From Capsicum annuum (Eukaryota > Streptophyta > Magnoliopsida > Solanales > Solanaceae), in contig NC_061121.1 in NCBI RefSeq assembly GCF_002878395.1, positions 49,822,945 through 49,886,944 of the forward strand: DNA of 64,000 nucleotides. The letters are read 5' to 3'. Positions 53,738-63,404 of this stretch are shown here, one piece after another. Made by a program: the position numbers and the translations under genes. Within the stretch, counting starts at the first letter, position 1. Each line of letters starts with the position of its first letter. Under the pieces are notes generated by a model, which worked only from the letters and a program-made list of their open reading frames with translations, ran no database searches and had not been told where the DNA came from.

Positions 53738-55672
53738 ATGAAGATATATGTATTAATGAAGATAGTAGTAGAAGGATATTACAGTAGATATTATACGCCT
53801 ATGATAGATACATGAGAAGAAGCTAATTTATGTAGATATAATTGCTTACCAGAAAGTAAATGGGATAAATTAAAAACACCAATAATAGTTAAAGGATTTA
53901 ATAATGAAGGAAGCCTAATTACTTATAAAGCTAGGAATGTAAAAATACAAGTATGGGATAAGATATTAACAATAGAAGAAATTTATAATTATGAATTAAC
54001 ATCAAAAGATATACTTTTAGGAATGCCGTTCTTAGATAAATTATACCCACATATAATAACCAAAACAGACTGGTGGTTTACAACACCATGTAAGCAGAAA
54101 GTAAGAGCAAAAAGAGTTAATAATAAAATAAGAAAGAAAACTGATTGGATAAAAGAAAGTGAAAAAATTACACAAAAGTTAGAAAATATAAAAAATACTG
54201 AAGATACAATAGAACTAGTAGTATTTTCAATAAATAAAACAGAAATAACTATATTTTCAATAAATAAAATAGAAATAATTCAGAAAAAACTAGAACAATT
54301 ATATAGTGAAGATCCATTAAAAGGATGGGAAAAACATTAAACTACTATAAAAATTGAATTAATAGATTAAAAATAGCATAATAACCCAAAAACCATTAAC
54401 ATATAATTTTGACGATTTAAAAGAATTTAAAATGCAGATAGATGAATTATTAGAAAAACAATATATACAAAAAAGTAATAGTAAACATAATAGTCCAGCA
54501 TTTATAGCAAATAAACATAGTGAACAAAAAAGAGGAAAAAGTAGGATGGTAATTGATTATAGAAATTTAAATACAAAAACTATAACATATAATTATCCAA
54601 TACCAAATAAGATATTAAAAATAAGACAAATACAAAGATATAATTATTTTAGCAAATTCGATTGAAAATCAGGATTTTACCACCTAAAGCTAGAAGAAGA
54701 ATCTAAAGAATTAACAGCATTTACGGTGCCACAAGGATTTTATGAATGGAACGTATTACCATTTGGATATAAAAATGCACCAGGTGGATATCAACATTTT
54801 ATGGATAATTATTTTAAACAATTATCTAATTGTATAGTATACATAGATGATATATTATTATATACAAAAACCAAAGAAGAACATTTAAATTTATTAGAGC
54901 AGTTTACAGATATAATAGAAAAATCGGGAATAAGTCTAAGCGAAAAGAAAGCTGAAATTATGAAAAACCAGATAGAATTTTTAGGAATACAAATAGATAA
55001 AAGTGGAGTAAAAATGCAACAACATATAGTACAAAAATAATAAATTCGAAAGAAGAATTAGATACAAAGAAGAAATTACAATCATTTTTAGGATTAGTGA
55101 ACCAAGTAAGAGAATATATTCCAAAATTAGCAGAAACTTTAAAACCACTACAGAAAAAATTAAAAAAGGATGTAGAATATAACTATAATGAAGAAGATAA
55201 AAAACAAGTTCAAAAAATAAAATTACTTTGTAAAGAATTACCAAAATTACAATTTCCAGATGAAAATAGAAAATTTATATATATAGTAGAAGCAGATGCT
55301 AGTGAATATAGTTACGGAGGAGTACTTAAATATCAATATGAAGCAGAAAAAATAGAACACCATTGTAGATACTACTCAGGTACGTTCAATGAGACAAAAG
55401 TAAAATGGGAAATAAATAGGAAAGAATTATGTTCATTATATAAATGTTTATTAGCATTTGAGCCATATATTGTATATAACAAATTTATTGTACAAACAGA
55501 TAATACACAGGTACGCTGGTGGTTAACAAAGAAAATACAAAATTCAGTTACAACAAAAGAGATTCGGAGACTAGTTTTGAATATATTAAATTTCACATTT
55601 ACAATTGAAGTGATCAGTACTAACAAAAATGTTATTGCAGATTACATATCAAGACAAAGCTACACAGACTGA
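53738..55672 (+). pseudogene. Viral protease - reverse transcriptase - RNase H
   Basis: ATG 53738 opens the frame. Protease: YYTPMIDT followed at once by TGA (53813-53815), then EEANLCRYNCLPESKW and KDILLGMPFLDKLYP. RT: SPAFIANKHSEQKRGKSRMV, IDYRNLNTKT, VLPFGYKNAPGGYQ and catalytic YIDDILLYTK (intact). RNase H: VEADASEYSYGGVL, NRKELCSLYKCLL, QTDNTQVRWWL and NVIADYISRQ. Breaks: the protease stop, a stop at 54338 and stops to about 54390 with a frame change, TGA at 54663, and a frameshift near 55035 in an A run. Enzyme that would copy the pregenomic RNA; dead here. Confidence 0.88.
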
Positions 55673-56870
55673 AATAATAGAAGAAGATACTCTAGAAAAA
55701 ATACTTAACACCCTAACTACGCTTTCAATGAAAGTGGACAGTATGGGTAATGAGATAGAAAAGCTAAAGACTAACGAAGATAAACTGAAGTCTATAGCTA
55801 TAAATCAGATAACTCAGCAGTGTGCAGAGCTATGTCGATCGGAAGACATTAAAGTTCCAGAGCAAGAAGGAGACGTTGGGACACTCCATAAAACCCATAA
55901 CATTTATCAATCTACTTCTGCAGGTACAAGCAAAGGAGTTAATCGACCAAGATACCAGAATGTAAATATGAATAAAATATTTGAAAAACCATTTACACCA
56001 AAAACACAAAAAGGCCACTTGTTCATACCCCCACAAGTTAACACATACCGAGATAGCCTAAACCAAGATAAAAAAGTTTACAACTACACCGCCCAGAAAT
56101 ACATAGAAAATATATACAGAGTACAAACCTTTCTAAACCATAACCCCAGAACTACAAACATCAAAGAACCAAACACCAACTATATAACCCAAAAATTACA
56201 AGGATATAACAAACTAATTGCACTACCCCAAACTAACCCAAGCTTAGTAAAAACCTGTTTTGACTATGGACTATTAAACACCATATATACCCAAGACGGA
56301 GAAGAATTAACAGCTATGGAAGAATTATACAAAATATTCACCACCTACAAAAGGATCACAAAAGGCAATCTATTTTATATAAAATGTTATACTGCACCGG
56401 CAGAGATATTATATGATGAAATAAAACCAGTTATACAAGTTGTAAAGATAGGACTAACTAGAGATATGATCATACCAGAAGATATTACACAACAATCAGA
56501 GATACCCAGAATCGAGATACCGAACTTCTATGCAAATAAACGACTTATCGGACTAGCTACGATTATTCAAGAACTAGCAAATAATTATACTAATGGAAAC
56601 CCAATATGGAGCTATTATTCGAGAGATCATCAAATGATTTACTCAAATTCAAAAGAGCTACGACAAGCAGATATGGAAGACGTCAGACAATGGATAATGA
56701 CGCTACTCAACCCAGAAAAACAATCTACCGCAAGAGCAATAAAAAAAGAATTTATTTCAGACGGACTATTGACAAGATATTGTAAAATAATTGGACATAA
56801 ATATCCAGATCACCAATATTCAAGGTGTAATGGAGAAGATAATATTATTCCAGAAGTACATCTAGAATAA
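55629..56870 (+). CDS. Viral transactivator/inclusion-body-like protein, uninterrupted
   Basis: 413 codons without a stop, overlapping the RNase H end by 44 bases. The N-terminal 60 residues form a coiled coil (LEKILNTLTTLSMKVDSMGN EIEKLK). The middle has KVYNYTAQKYIENIYRVQTF, LLNTIYTQDGEELTAMEELY and GNLFYIKCYTAPAEIL, in the position and general style of the caulimovirid ORF VI mini-TAV. The C-terminus has CKIIGHKYPDHQYSRCNGED, a small Cys/His motif. In caulimovirids this protein permits re-initiation of translation on polycistronic RNA. Its codon use is visibly richer in C than the other viral genes. The intact frame may be chance or selection; expression is not implied. Confidence 0.75.
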   Translation: MLLQITYQDKATQTEIIEEDTLEKILNTLTTLSMKVDSMGNEIEKLKTNEDKLKSIAINQITQQCAELCRSEDIKVPEQEGDVGTLHKTHNIYQSTSAGTSKGVNRPRYQNVNMNKIFEKPFTPKTQKGHLFIPPQVNTYRDSLNQDKKVYNYTAQKYIENIYRVQTFLNHNPRTTNIKEPNTNYITQKLQGYNKLIALPQTNPSLVKTCFDYGLLNTIYTQDGEELTAMEELYKIFTTYKRITKGNLFYIKCYTAPAEILYDEIKPVIQVVKIGLTRDMIIPEDITQQSEIPRIEIPNFYANKRLIGLATIIQELANNYTNGNPIWSYYSRDHQMIYSNSKELRQADMEDVRQWIMTLLNPEKQSTARAIKKEFISDGLLTRYCKIIGHKYPDHQYSRCNGEDNIIPEVHLE

Positions 56871-56884
56871 AGGAAGACAAGATG

Positions 56885-57180
56885 CCAACTGGAAAGATAA
56901 GATAAGAAGCAATAATGAAGATATAGCAGATACGACAAAATCAACGGAGACAAGATACTGTTGAATTATTATTATTGTTGAAATTATTGAACAAACTTTA
57001 GACTTTTACGTAAAGATATAGATTTGTAAGTTTGTAAAAAATCAAAGGCTAGTAGGCTAGTTAGTAGCCTAGCCTCCCTTTTTGACTTTTAAGTTTTACA
57101 TTTTAAAAACATGTAAAGTTAGATTGGATTGTAAAGTTACTTTTCATTCTATAAATAAAGAAAGCCGAAGGCATTGCAAA
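56885..57180 (+). promoter_or_regulatory. Viral pregenomic promoter and polyadenylation region
   Basis: GATA-type repeats AAAGATAAGATAAGAAG at about 56893-56909, a hairpin AGGCTAGTAGGCTAG..TAGCCTAGCCT at 57046-57075, a TATA box TATAAATA at 57150-57157 overlapped by AATAAA at 57153-57158. Placement after the last large ORF matches caulimovirid promoters. Start of transcription is expected about 30 bases after the TATA box, near 57185. Confidence 0.6.
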
Positions 57181-57184
57181 GGCA

Positions 57185-57692
57185 AGCCTTCATGCGTTGA
57201 AGCAAACATTCTCTCCATTCCACAACAAATATTTTACTCAGTTAATTAAATAGACATATTTCAATGGAAAAAGCTATGGAGGAACAAACTTCAGAAATAT
57301 CAAAACTACCCGAACAGATATATTTATTTATGATTATGAATAGCTAAATTCATAATTCCCAACAATCATGATATGATAAAATAAATTCATATTAGTTACT
57401 TTATAGTAGAATTATTCGAAGAATAATGTGTTAAGAAGTTTATTAACAAAGCGGAAACGGAAAAAAATCCCTAAGGACTATGCCATCCTAAAGGTGAAAC
57501 CAATGAGGCAAGAAGCCGTGGCGGGGAGTAACCAGAGTAGAGAGGCTGTTTAAGGGAAAAAGTATCCGAATTACCATGTTAATAGTAACCGAAGAACATA
57601 TTATTTAAGAATAATCTAGTATATAGTAAGCTAAGATGACAATATTTTGTTATGTACATGGTTGAAGGGAATATTTTGAAAAAAGCAATTTT
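57185..57692 (+). promoter_or_regulatory. Viral leader with short ORF and GC-rich structured pocket
   Basis: About 500 bases between the promoter and the first small ORF. It holds a 27-codon ORF at 57264-57347 (MEKAMEEQTSEIS..MNS) and a GC-rich pocket at about 57450-57570 (GAAGCCGTGGCGGGGAGTAA), unusual against the A-rich viral DNA. Short ORFs and strong structure are features of caulimovirid leaders that use ribosome shunting. No standard tRNA-Met primer site was found. Confidence 0.5.
57264..57347 (+). CDS. Leader short ORF (27 codons)
   Basis: ATG to TAA without a break in the viral leader. Two further internal Met codons. Likely a regulatory upstream ORF rather than a stable product. Confidence 0.35.
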   Translation: MEKAMEEQTSEISKLPEQIYLFMIMNS

Positions 57693-57884
57693 ATGAAAAT
57701 GAATAATTATTTATCTGATGTGATGGTAGATAAATTTAAAATACTTATTTTGTATGCACTTAGAGATATTAAAGTAGTAGATATAAGAAAAATCATATTA
57801 GAAAAAGCCTTTGGTAAATATTACATGACTAGAGTAAATTATATACCATATCTACCTAATTACTCTTACAAATACTTACCATGA
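57693..57884 (+). CDS. Viral small ORF a, copy I
   Basis: 63 codons, open. Key segment VDKFKILILYALRDIKVVDI RKIILEKAFG; ends NYIPYLPNYSYKYLP. The stop TGA overlaps the next ATG (ATGA). The segment ILYALRDIKVVDIRKIILEK is matched by ILYILKNIEIIDIKKIILEK in copy II. No homology to a known domain was recognised. Confidence 0.55.
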   Translation: MKMNNYLSDVMVDKFKILILYALRDIKVVDIRKIILEKAFGKYYMTRVNYIPYLPNYSYKYLP

Positions 57885-58099
57885 CAAATTACATGGAAAA
57901 TTTAGAAAAAGATATGAAAAACATACAGTTACTAGAAAAACAGATAAAAATAAATATAGACAAATACATGGAAAATAAAGATATAAAATACATAGAATTT
58001 CTTAATAAAAATATGCAAAAACTACTAAGGCTAAAACAAACAACTACAAAATATTATAATAAAACCAATTTTAAAGATAGATCATTTAGATTATCTTAA
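57881..58099 (+). CDS. Viral small coiled-coil ORF b, copy I
   Basis: 72 codons, open, starting inside the previous stop. Almost entirely helical and Lys/Asn/Glu-rich: LEKDMKNIQLLEKQIKINID and EFLNKNMQKLLRLKQTTTKY. Comparable to the virion-associated or small coiled-coil proteins of other caulimovirids in style only. Confidence 0.5.
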   Translation: MTNYMENLEKDMKNIQLLEKQIKINIDKYMENKDIKYIEFLNKNMQKLLRLKQTTTKYYNKTNFKDRSFRLS

Positions 58100-58250
58100 A
58101 GTTTTAATCTTATATATACTTAAAAATATAGAAATTATAGATATTAAGAAAATAATATTAGAAAAAGTGATAGACTACGAAATTGAAACTATAAATTGGC
58201 TAGAACAGTTATACGAAGAAATTTACCCAGAAGGATATTATACAGATTAA
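58060..58250 (+). CDS. Viral small ORF a, copy II (no ATG seen)
   Basis: Overlaps the end of the previous ORF in another frame and ends TAA at 58248-58250. Encodes KIDHLDYLKVLILYILKNIE, IIDIKKIILEKVIDYEI and WLEQLYEEIYPEGYYTD. Strongly similar to copy I over about 30 residues. The missing ATG could reflect decay or non-ATG initiation. Confidence 0.5.
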
Positions 58251-58253
58251 GAG

Positions 58254-58556
58254 ATGTTAGAATATATTAGAAAAACTAGAGAAAATCAAGAAAATCTAAA
58301 TAATGAAATTAATTATAGAAACCGAATTAGAAAAATAATGGAAAATCTAAAAGAAAAATTAATATGGATAGAAAAAACCTTAGAAAATTTAGATAAAAGT
58401 ACATGTGATAGTTTATATAATTTAAAAAACTCACTACGAGAAGAACAACACAAGATAATAAATAACATTGAAAATCTAGAATTAGATATACATTACAGTA
58501 TAGATAGGATAAATTATTATACAGAAATTTGTAACTCTGCAATTACTACAGGATAA
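58254..58556 (+). CDS. Viral small coiled-coil ORF b, copy II
   Basis: 100 codons, open, four bases after the previous stop. Coiled-coil style: TRENQENLNNEINYRNRIRK, LKEKLIWIEKTLENLDKSTC and REEQHKIINNIENLELDIHY. Viral-looking DNA continues for about 80 bases after the stop and then gives way to a 44-bp repeat. Confidence 0.5.
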   Translation: MLEYIRKTRENQENLNNEINYRNRIRKIMENLKEKLIWIEKTLENLDKSTCDSLYNLKNSLREEQHKIINNIENLELDIHYSIDRINYYTEICNSAITTG

Positions 58557-58672
58557 AATAATAAACAAATTAATGAATATATCTTACGAAAAAAGTAAAT
58601 CATTAAAGATATTAAACAAAATTTAAAGAATATCCACGCACAAATAAAAATAGATTCACTAGAAACCTAATA

Positions 58673-58804
58673 AATCTATTAGATCTATTAAATATCCGCA
58701 CCCCCTACAATTGTTGAATCTATTAGATCTATTAAATATCCGCACCCCCTACAATTGGTGAATCTATTAGATCTATTAAATATCCGCACCCCCTACAATT
58801 GGTT
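58673..58804. repeat. Three tandem copies of a 44-bp unit at the viral right border
   Basis: AATCTATTAGATCTATTAAA TATCCGCACCCCCTACAATT G(T/G)TG starts at 58673, 58717 and 58761. Copies are almost identical, so the expansion is recent. It directly follows the last viral-looking sequence. Confidence 0.9.
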
Positions 58805-59460
58805 TATTGAGGGTTCTTAGATTTGGCACTTGATTTCTTGGTTTCTTTGTAGAGAAATAAATGAAATTGATGAACTTAGGGGATGATTAGGGTTTGTTTT
58901 TTAGAGAAAAATTGGGGAAAATGGGCATATAATGCCCTAACCGACTTTTAATTCATGTTTTAATGAATTGGATTGAGGAAAAAAACTCAATTGCCCCTCA
59001 GAGAATTAAATTCACAACTAGAATGCATTTTGCAGCGTCACTGCGAGGCGATTGGTGTCTCATTGCTATTACTGCAGTGACGCGATGCTATCGCATTGAG
59101 CTGCTGGAATCGTGATCTAAATATGACCCAATACTCATTCGAAAAATTCAAAACTTCTCCGAGACATGATACTTAAACCCCTAAATATGAATTAACTCAA
59201 AAACCAATATCTCGGGGTCGGGAAGACTCGTTTAAAAATCCTCAAAGTTAAGGGGCCAAAAATAAGACTGTGTACCCAGCACTTAGTGAAATTTTCATGC
59301 CTTAAGCCTTTTATGCATACAATTAGGAGTTGAACTAAGCTAAGAAAAGTACAGGGTATTACAATGGAACACCGAAGCACGAATATTCTTTCTTGTATGT
59401 TTTTTTCTACATGAGCAAGTCATGAAATCTTGGTTCTTCTTATTCTATCATGGTTAATAG
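58805..59460. other. Unassigned intergenic DNA
   Basis: Contains a short CG-containing stretch with partly self-complementary words (GCAGCGTCACTGCGAGGCGA, TGCAGTGACGCGATG, about 59031-59090), perhaps part of an LTR. No coding region recognised. Confidence 0.35.
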
Positions 59461-59805
59461 GAAAGATAGATCCTTCGTGTACTACTTCTTAGCTTTTGAA
59501 ACTTGCATACAGGGATACACTCACATGAGAAAGGTAATTGTCATTGACGGCACATATTGATATGGCTGGTATTGTGGTTGTGTTGCTAACCACCATTGCA
59601 CAAGAGACCAAAAATCATATTTATCCAATTGCCTTTAGAATTATGGATAAATATAATGATACTTCTTGGATCTTATTTTTTAAGAAGTTAAAGACTAGTA
59701 GATGGTGATCCAGATTTATGTGTCATCTCTATTAGACAAATTAATAACGACAACGCCTTCTCACGTGTTTACAATCGTGCATAATATGGACTTTGAATAA
59801 GGCAA

Positions 59806-60510
59806 CAACAACAACAACATACCAAGTGTATTCCCACAAAATGGGGTCTGGGGACGGTAAAGTGAACGTAGTTCATACCACTATCTCAAATGAAAAAGAG
59901 AGATTATTTTCAATAGAACCCCTGGCTCAGGACAAATAATGGTATAACAAACAAACAAACAGAAAACATAAACACACGCAATAAAAATGGGATAACACAT
60001 CGCTAGATAATTATGAAACCAAGGCACCCATAAGGTAATACTATAAACTATCTATTCAAAAGTAGAGATGACACCGAAACATCATGAACAAGAAACTATA
60101 GGCATAGATACAAATAAAAGCACTTTATCCTACTAATATGAATGAAATCCTACCCACTAGCCCTCTACACTAATTTGTGTCCTCCACATCTTCTTATCAC
60201 GGTTCATGTCCTCTGTAAGCTATAACTGCTCTATATCATGTCTCTTCACCTCCCTCTAATATTTTTTTGTCCTATCTCTACCCTTCCTAAAACCATCTTT
60301 AGCCAACCTCTAATACATCCAAATTGGAGTAACCGTGTCCCTCTTTATCACATGTCCAATCCATCAAAACCTCACTTTCCGCCTCTTGTCCTTTATCCAA
60401 GCCACTATCATCTTCTCCCATATAATCTCATTTCTAGCCCTATCACTCCTAGTAATTCCACACATCCATCGCAACATTCTTATCTCTGCCACCTTCAAAT
60501 TTTGAAAAAC
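59806..60510 (-). mobile_element. 5'-truncated RTE LINE inserted in the MULE relic
   Basis: Starts with the CAACAACAACAACAAC tail and the phrase TATTCCCACAAAATGGGGTC TGGGGA, as in the full-length RTE at 36343. On the minus strand it encodes [22 protein letters not shown] near 60430-60490, the RTE C-terminus. It is a 3' fragment of about 0.7 kb, more diverged than the intronic copy. Confidence 0.85.
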
Positions 60511-61320
60511 AAAGTCTATTTTTTGTTCATAGTTGAAGTACTCTAAGTTATAAATTGAAATATACAGCCATTTCACCAGACACTTCTAGTAAAAATCTAA
60601 AAGAAAACTAAATTCTTACATATTAGCTACCTAGAAGCACCTAGGAAAAAGAGATTCCATACGATTGGCCCTAGTACTGTCATTCTCATTCTAGAATGGC
60701 TTAGGGCTTAAACAAGAGAGATAGACAAAAGCATATATTTAGATATTGTTAAAAATTCAAATCTCATAGATTCTCTATCTAGCCTAACCCTTTATCTCAA
60801 ATAGAGATGGGTAATAAGTATTGACATGATAGCATCACAGGTTCCACGTTGCGTTAAAGCAAAAAACTTGACAACCTACCCAAAACTTACCATGTTGGGC
60901 ATAAGATATTTCACTGATGAGCTAATTTGACACCAAACATGTTATAATAACAAAACTTATTGTAAAAGTTGTCTTTCTTATTGGAATTCTATGCCAGGGA
61001 GGGGACTTTCCTATTTGTTACCCTACTAAAAAAACTAAAATATTTTGATCATAATTTGAGTCATAAATGTCATGGATAAGATATTTCATCTCATGAATAA
61101 AAAGAAAATCTTTTTAAGTCTAGGAAAATGATACTTCTTAATGTTACTAAGGTGATCCAAAAATAAAAAGTTTTATACACGCTACAAAGGATGAAACTTC
61201 AATACCTATATCTCCAGCTTATAATTGCATAGATTGTATGCAAGGGGTCACATTCTTGACAACATGCATTCTCCTGTTGTTGTTAGGCCAAAATCTGAAC
61301 TGCAATAACCATTTTTTATC
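60511..61320. other. Unassigned DNA within the MULE relic
   Basis: AT-rich with no recognised coding motif; either MULE intron or a further insertion. Confidence 0.35.
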
Positions 61321-62205
61321 CTTCATATCTTACATGAGGCACCTCGGTGAAAATCTTTGAGTAACTCAAGATTGTGGGGATCATCTTTATCTATTTTGTA
61401 TTGCAGAAAAGGTTTATTATTTAAATAATTTTAGCGATCATTTTAAAGAATTCAAGGGTAAATACCTCGAGGCAGCATATATCCTTGAAAATGTAGTTGG
61501 TTTTGAGAAGTGGAGCAGAGCACACTGCCCGAGTAATAGGTACGATGTGATGACCACAAATATCGTTGAGCCACTTAATTCACTATTGATAGATGAACAG
61601 GAGTACCCCGTGTTATACATATTCAATTTAATTGCTAAAAAGTTTGGTGAAATTCTCAAGGAGAGGCATACATATGTCGCCAATTCAAAGAACAAACTTG
61701 TGCCTTGTGTAGAAAAAATCTTAAGGGATAATAAGAGAGTGAGAAATTCCTTGTATATGACTAATATGAAAGGAGATCTCGACCAATTCACCGTGTTCGA
61801 CAACAGTGTTACTGCTAAGGTAATCTATTGGAGAATTCAAGTTCTTGTAGGTAATATGACTTGGTGAAACTGTCATGCGAACATGAGATGGCTTCTTTGT
61901 AATCAAAGTATGGCGATGGCGAAGGATATATAATTCCATCTATGAGTACTCTGCGCCTATTTATAAAAATAAAATGTACCTCCTTACATACTCTGAATCT
62001 ATTTAAATTGTTGCTCTAGAGTCTGAATAGATTATTCCACAGGAATTGCAAGACATGAAGACTTTTCCACGCCCCCTACGATCCCACACTCGAAAGAAAG
62101 AGATTCAAACACATTAAGGGTGTTAGTAAAAATTTTAGGTCCAAAATATGGAATAAATGTTAAGTGTGAAAGAGACCTTGTCACAAGAGAACCACATGTA
62201 GCATG

Positions 62206-63400
62206 GCTAACAACTATTAGATAGGCTTGTCTCTTCTTTTGTAACTCAAGCTATTATTTTTAGGGGGCCCATATTTCTGTCAAATTTAATGTTCACTTGT
62301 AATTGACTCTATGCATTATCTATGATAGACCACACTAATCTACCATATATCTTTCACATGACCCATTACAGAATTGTAAAGAATGTATAGTTTTTAATTT
62401 AACATATTATATAGATCTCTTTACCATCCTATCACTTCAATCGATGCATTTAACCATCTGATGATTTCATTTAATTAAAAATTGCACTACATGTCTATTA
62501 ACATAAAAAAACAACTGGTATACATAATTCAAACGTATTTTATTCCTACACGTATCGACTGCTCATTGGTTGAGAATTTAAAATATATGGAGAGTCACTT
62601 TACCTACACTACATAGTGCAAGAATTTGTTCATCTTCAAACAAGAGTCATGCCTCCAAGAAGAATTTCAATTCGATCTATGAGGAGAATGAGTACTCATT
62701 GACACTACGACATTCTTCTCTTCTGTAATAACCTCAATCGCCTGTTCTACAGGATGGGCAAGGACATATTTATCTTGATCGTGAAGTCACATCGCTCATT
62801 TTGTATGAGGTAATTTTGGAGAGGATCGATCTAAAATCGAGCAACTACATCCCCCATCCCCCCGACACACACAATATCACCCTAATTTAGTAGTTTTTGT
62901 TTGTTTTTTTAGTTCATTGCAAAAGAAGATTTCTTAGTTAGGATTTTTGTTAGAAGAAATTTTCTTTGTTTTTCTCTTTTTACTGGTTTGGTGTTGGTAA
63001 AATATAGGTATTTGCAATGAAAAATATCAATATAATGATTTCAATTTGATAATTATCTTTGTCCTTTTTTATAATTTTTGTTTTTATGTTGGTAAGCTTC
63101 TTCTTTATGATTGTTCTTTTTTTGTGCTGCTAACTTTTTAAATTCATATTGCTCACTCAATGAATATAATAATGGACACCCTTGATAAAATATATGAAGA
63201 GTTAACTGTTTGATAATACACGTAGATCACATATATAGTCTATTGTAGACATAGCTTCCGGACTACGTATGACTAGATATTATTCTAAGGAATGTCATCT
63301 ATCTTGACCTCTATCAGTCCTCGACCATACATATAGGTTTATCATAGACCTTTTGAATCGATGGACCCTCTGTAGTATGTCGTTTAAAAAAAACTAATTA
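62206..63400. other. Intergenic, no gene recognised
   Basis: AT-rich. A short proline/arginine frame (from ATGCCTCCAAGAAGAATTTC at 62649) is too short to name. Confidence 0.35.
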
Positions 63401-63404
63401 AATA

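Larger units (their letters stand above)
50318..58640 (+). mobile_element. Endogenous pararetrovirus (Caulimoviridae, solendovirus/cavemovirus-like), broken
   Basis: Gene order on the plus strand is small ORFs, coat protein with zinc knuckle, 30K-type movement protein, protease-like domain, protease-RT-RNase H, transactivator-like ORF, promoter, leader, small ORFs again. Coat before movement protein, with a transactivator after RNase H, is the solendovirus/cavemovirus arrangement. The codes are strongly A-rich as in those viruses. The copy is permuted: it runs past its own promoter and leader into ORFs upstream of the coat gene, as expected when a circular genome integrates. Frameshifts, mostly in A runs, and stops inactivate the large coding regions. 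It has no integrase; such copies enter by host repair. Confidence 0.88.
59470..62205 (+). pseudogene. Mutator-like (MULE) transposase relic, interrupted
   Basis: Plus-strand pieces in order: FVYYFLAFETCIQGYTHMRK and VIVIDGTY (first catalytic Asp) at 59480-59550, then after a frame change VVVLLTTIAQETKNHIYPIA F and NDTSWILFFKKLK to 59690, then GDPDLCVISIRQINNDNAFS near 59710. After an interruption: YMRHLGENL (61330), VYYLNNFSDHFKE (61420), EKWSRAHCPSNRYDVMTTNI and VEPLNSLLIDEQEYPV (61510-61610), LSCEHEMAS (61870, SWIM-type zinc site) and a C-terminal YDPTLERKRFKHIKGV. Many stops. The terminal inverted repeats were not found. Confidence 0.82.

Noticed and set aside
57185..57692. Search for the usual caulimovirid tRNA-Met primer site
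   Set aside because: No TGGTATCAGAGC-like match was seen in the leader or elsewhere in the viral copy; it may be diverged, so no site is annotated.
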